NCBI GenBank assembly: GCA_031284445.1
Contig: JAISZW010000012.1
Location: forward strand, 1-8,462
From: Candidatus Methanovirga basalitermitum
GTDB taxonomy: Archaea > Methanobacteriota > Methanobacteria > Methanobacteriales > Methanobacteriaceae
DNA: 8,462 nucleotides
Direction: 5' to 3'
Part shown: piece after piece, positions 6,655-8,462 of the stretch
Layout of the letters: every line of letters starts with the position of its first letter
Position numbering within the stretch: position 1 is the stretch's first letter
The notes under the pieces: generated by a model
Database searches by the model: none
What the model was told of the DNA's origin: nothing
Seen by the model: the letters and a program-made list of their open reading frames with translations, nothing else
Position numbers and translations under genes: made by a program

Positions 6655-6683
6655 GAATATATACATAATATAGTATTTATATT
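6655..6683 (-). promoter_or_regulatory. TATA-box candidates for the tatD-like gene
   Basis: On the minus strand, AATATAAATA (6683-6674) and TGTATATATTC (6665-6655) are both plausible TATA boxes. The nearer one predicts a leader of about 50 bases. They cannot be told apart by eye. Confidence 0.4.
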
Positions 6684-6714
6684 ATTATTTAGTCCCCTAT
6701 TTTTTGAAAAAAAT

Positions 6715-6734
6715 TAGAGACCTTCGCATCTCTA
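6715..6734. terminator. Short GC-containing hairpin, orphan terminator-like
   Basis: TAGAGA (6715-6720) and TCTCTA (6729-6734) enclose an eight-base loop CCTTCGCA and are followed on the plus strand by TTTTATTTAT. No intact gene on the plus strand ends here, so it may be a leftover terminator of a lost gene or a hairpin in the tatD-like upstream region. Confidence 0.3.
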
Positions 6735-6886
6735 TTTTATTTATATTCCATATTTAAGGACATGTGAAATAATGTTTTTTTTAATGAAGTTTATTAATTA
6801 GACATTAGAACACTCTCTAAGAGTAGATTGATGGGCTGAAAATGGCTTTCATTGGTAGACAGAGAAGAATTAAATAGCTTATAGTC

Positions 6887-7325
6887 ATGGAAAGTCATTG
6901 TGCAAATAATAAACTTGAATTAAGTAATACAATTAAAGGAAAACAAACTTCAATTTAGAATGTATTATATGAGAGTATCGCTGAGAGAATAACTCCTACA
7001 TTTTTTTTTAAAAAAATTCTCTAAAAAAGAAAAAAAGATTATTAAAAGTTTAATTGAGTATTCTCCATCATATTTAATTGAATTATTAGACAATAAAATT
7101 TCAAAAGAATTTTGTAGAGAATTATTATTGATAGCAATATTAAATTATTTACTAACATCATTTAATCAATGAATTTATTTCATTCACTATATTCTTTTGT
7201 TGTTTAATGAAGATATTGAAAATGTTTTTGATGGAATAGCTATTAACTATCCTAAATTTAATATTATTTGACAAGAAGGAAATTCTTAATATGAGCAAAC
7301 GAAGATTTATGTGGAATTTTTATAA
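6887..7325 (+). pseudogene. Degraded gene of unknown family
   Basis: From ATG 6887 the frame reads MESHCANNKLELSNTIKGK and on to a TAG (6956-6958), then NVLYESIAERITPTF. At a T9-A7 homopolymer (7001-7016) the protein-like sequence moves to the next frame: FSKKEKKIIKSLIEYSPSY, LIELLDNKISKEFCRE, LLLIAILNYLL, TGA (7170), then NEDIENVFDGIAINYPKF, TGA, QEGNS, TAA and YEQTKIYVEFL up to a TAA at 7323-7325. The result is about 145 codons with three or four stops and one frameshift. It is mainly charged and helical, with one hydrophobic stretch that is too short to call a membrane span with certainty. I do not recognise the family. The length of frame left open between the stops and the sensible composition argue that it was once coding. 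Confidence 0.5.
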
Positions 7326-7374
7326 CTTTGTTTATACATGAAAATTCTGCTTAAAAGTTTATTTGGTAAGATAA

Positions 7375-8001
7375 TTAGGATAATAGTTTTTTTGAAATAG
7401 CTATTTCACCAATACCTATCATATCTGCAAAAAATTTTTCAAGACCTCCTGTTGCCCAAATAGCTTCTCCAAAGGTGGTATTTTTGATTTTTTCCATGTA
7501 TTCTTCTTGTCTGATGTCTTCTCCAGTAATTCTTTTGTACATGGAAACTGATGCATCTATTAAATCAATCCATGGAATATTTTCTATATACAAGAAAATT
7601 GCATTGTAAATATCATATACACTCTTCTCGTACATTGTTGATAATTGTTCGACAATAGTACATGATCGAATAATTCCTATCACGTGATTTTTTCTATTTA
7701 ATACTGGTATAGTAAATACTTTTGAGTTTGAGAGTTTTATAATAGCTGTACGTGCAGTTTCGTTTGAATATACAGATATAACTTCTTTTTTGGTATTCAT
7801 AACTTCTGATATTAGTTTTTTATTCTCTCTTAAACCTTCAGTAATGTTAAAAGATGTAATCCAACCGATTAATTCCATACTTTCATTTACTACTGGCATA
7901 TTAAATTTTTTTGATTCTTCCATTGTAATTGAGATTTTTTCAATTGAATCATCGACTTTTGCATAAAAAAAATCTTTATCCATAAGTTCTTTAGCTTTCA
8001 T
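7375..8001 (-). CDS. CBS-pair protein with conserved C-terminal extension
   Basis: This is a 208-residue protein, counted from the ATG at 8001. Residues 3-62 and 64-122 are two CBS motifs forming one Bateman module. The hallmark strands are MPVVNESMELIGWIT (35-49) and FTIPVLNRKNHVIGIIR (96-112), each preceded by the usual amphipathic helix. Such modules sense adenine nucleotides or S-adenosylmethionine. The last ~80 residues form a separate, mainly helical region with a striking GEDIRQEEY (160-168) and TTFGEAIWATGGLEKFF (175-191), which I cannot assign to a named domain. No transmembrane or DNA-binding part is seen, so it is probably a cytosolic sensor or regulator with an unknown partner. 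The start at 8001 is preferred over an in-frame ATG at 8013: GAGGG lies five bases before 8001 but inside the first four codons of the longer form, and CBS proteins typically begin MKAKELM. Confidence 0.82.
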   Translation of the reverse strand: MKAKELMDKDFFYAKVDDSIEKISITMEESKKFNMPVVNESMELIGWITSFNITEGLRENKKLISEVMNTKKEVISVYSNETARTAIIKLSNSKVFTIPVLNRKNHVIGIIRSCTIVEQLSTMYEKSVYDIYNAIFLYIENIPWIDLIDASVSMYKRITGEDIRQEEYMEKIKNTTFGEAIWATGGLEKFFADMIGIGEIAISKKLLS

Positions 8002-8006
8002 TTTTT

Positions 8007-8011
8007 CCCTC
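8007..8011 (-). promoter_or_regulatory. Ribosome binding site that decides the CBS start
   Basis: On the minus strand GAGGG is followed by AAAAA and the ATG at 8001, an ideal spacing. No comparable site precedes the alternative ATG at 8013, which would have to be leaderless or weakly initiated. Confidence 0.65.
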
Positions 8012-8080
8012 ATTTAATTATTATTTAAGATATTAATTCTAATTTATATAGGATTATATATAATTTTTATATAGTTAATT

Positions 8081-8090
8081 CATATATAAA
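8081..8090 (-). promoter_or_regulatory. TATA box of the CBS gene
   Basis: On the minus strand TTTATATATG, preceded by AATAAC, predicts a start near 8056 and a leader of about 55 bases. It is one of the best TATA matches in the window. ACTATATAAAA at about 8066-8076 is a second choice. Confidence 0.5.
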
Positions 8091-8304
8091 GTTATTGTTA
8101 GTAGAAATTGAGCAACAACTATTTATTTTTTTTTATTTTTTTATCTTTAATTGACTATAAAATCTGTTCAAGATATATCTAAATAGCAATACATGAACAT
8201 GGTAGAAATTAATGGTTTGTTTCGATTTTAACTCATAGTCAAAAAAGAATTCTTCCTAAATAATCTTTGATTTTTAGGTATATGAATTTTTTGTAGCAAA
8301 CATA

Positions 8305-8312
8305 TTTATAAG
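8305..8312 (+). promoter_or_regulatory. TATA box of the tnpB-like fragment
   Basis: TTTATAAG with AGCAAACA upstream predicts transcription from about 8332, just before the ribosome-site-like GGAGCTGA (8339-8346) and the ATG at 8353. The three elements are consistently spaced. Confidence 0.45.
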
Positions 8313-8352
8313 ATTATAATAATATATTTAATGATATGGGAGCTGAGTAAAA

Positions 8353-8462
8353 ATGATATTATCAAGTAATATGTAGAAAGACAAAATATCAACAATAAAA
8401 GAAACGACTAAAGGATTGAAAGTAAGACTTTATCCTAATAAGTCTGATATTGATTTTTTCCA
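8353..8462 (+). pseudogene. tnpB: TnpB-like protein (IS200/IS605 OrfB), N-terminus, start interrupted, runs off window
   Basis: The frame at the right edge reads KGLKVRLYPNKSDIDFF (8410-8460), the conserved N-terminus of TnpB, the RNA-guided nuclease encoded by IS200/IS605 and IS1341-type elements (often K-x-R-L/I-Y-P-N-K). In the same frame an ATG at 8353 with GGAGCTGA upstream gives MILSSNM, then a TAG at 8374-8376, then KDKISTIKETTKGL. The simplest reading is a former CAG or similar codon turned into a stop. Otherwise the real start lies after the TAG at a non-ATG codon such as TTG at 8416, which would begin with KVRLYPNK. Only about 20 conserved residues are visible, so domains and catalytic residues cannot be checked. 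Confidence 0.6.

Larger units (their letters stand above)
6580..6886. other. Intergenic region upstream of tatD-like gene
   Basis: It contains the minus-strand TATA candidates for the tatD-like gene and a short hairpin at 6715-6734. It ends just before a degraded plus-strand gene. The piece WLSLVDREELNSL (6843-6881, plus strand) is protein-like but short and ends in a stop. Nothing else is visible. Confidence 0.45.
8014..8352. other. Intergenic region between CBS gene and tnpB-like fragment
   Basis: A divergent promoter region. It holds the minus-strand TATA box of the CBS gene, long T-runs (8121-8142), a hairpin CCTAAA/TTTAGG (8255-8260, 8273-8278) with a 12-base loop, a distant TTGACTAT/ATAGTCAA pair (8151-8158, 8235-8242), and the TATA box and ribosome site of the fragment at the right edge. 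The hairpin could be the left end of an IS200/IS605-type element, but that is a guess. No open frame is convincing. Confidence 0.45.

Noticed and set aside
5626..7195. ATTCACTATATT found at about 5628 and again at about 7182
   Set aside because: A 12-base AT-rich match between two decayed regions with different surroundings is not evidence of a repeat family.
8151..8242. TTGACTAT/ATAGTCAA inverted pair
   Set aside because: Eight AT-rich bases separated by 76 are likely chance. Not reported as a feature of its own.
8374..8376. Amber codon in the tnpB-like frame read as pyrrolysine
   Set aside because: The organism type suggested here is not known for pyrrolysine use, there is no Pyl gene in view, and a nonsense mutation is simpler.
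1..8462. CRISPR array, tRNA or rRNA gene
   Set aside because: Scanning by eye found no regularly spaced repeats, no GC-richer structured RNA block and no tRNA-like TTCGA arm context anywhere in the window.

Overview
The window looks like chromosomal DNA from an AT-rich methanogenic archaeon of the Methanobrevibacter/Methanosphaera type (Methanobacteriales). The evidence is strongly AT-rich intergenic DNA, TTTATATA-like archaeal TATA boxes, GGTGAT/GAGGG-type Shine-Dalgarno sequences, a mostly archaeal TatD-like hydrolase (COG1099 type) and a fragment that reads as archaeal methionine aminopeptidase. The genus is inferred from sequence character, not from a search.

Left part (1-3123): the first ~437 bases are a wreck of an IS1-family insertion sequence. 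Transposase pieces lie in several frames, and an IS1-like right terminal end sits at about 409-437. Then comes a 358-base AT-rich leader, followed by a clear two-gene operon, metY-cysK (782-3069). It encodes two PLP-dependent sulfhydrylases that put sulfide into homocysteine and cysteine. A 12-bp hairpin overlaps the cysK stop and is followed by a T-run, making a likely end of transcription.

Middle part (3124-5817): a monocistronic gene for a compact GMC-type FAD oxidoreductase with an inserted four-cysteine ferredoxin-like motif (3327-4541). Downstream the DNA is decayed. It holds a minus-strand N-terminal fragment of map (methionine aminopeptidase) with two in-frame stops (4551-4839), a tandem ~29-bp repeat just upstream of that fragment, and a minus-strand gene for a small membrane-anchored protein broken across three frames (5246-5618).

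Right part (5818-8462): an intact minus-strand TatD-like metal hydrolase (5818-6579), a degraded plus-strand gene of unknown family (6887-7325), and an intact minus-strand CBS-pair protein with an extra C-terminal domain (7375-8001). At the very edge is the first part of a TnpB-like gene (IS200/IS605 OrfB) whose natural start is separated from the body by an in-frame TAG.

Overall there are five apparently intact genes among four or five gene or IS wrecks, a picture of an accessory, decaying region. Apart from metY-cysK, nothing shows the genes working together. I see no CRISPR array, tRNA, rRNA or convincing new defence system.
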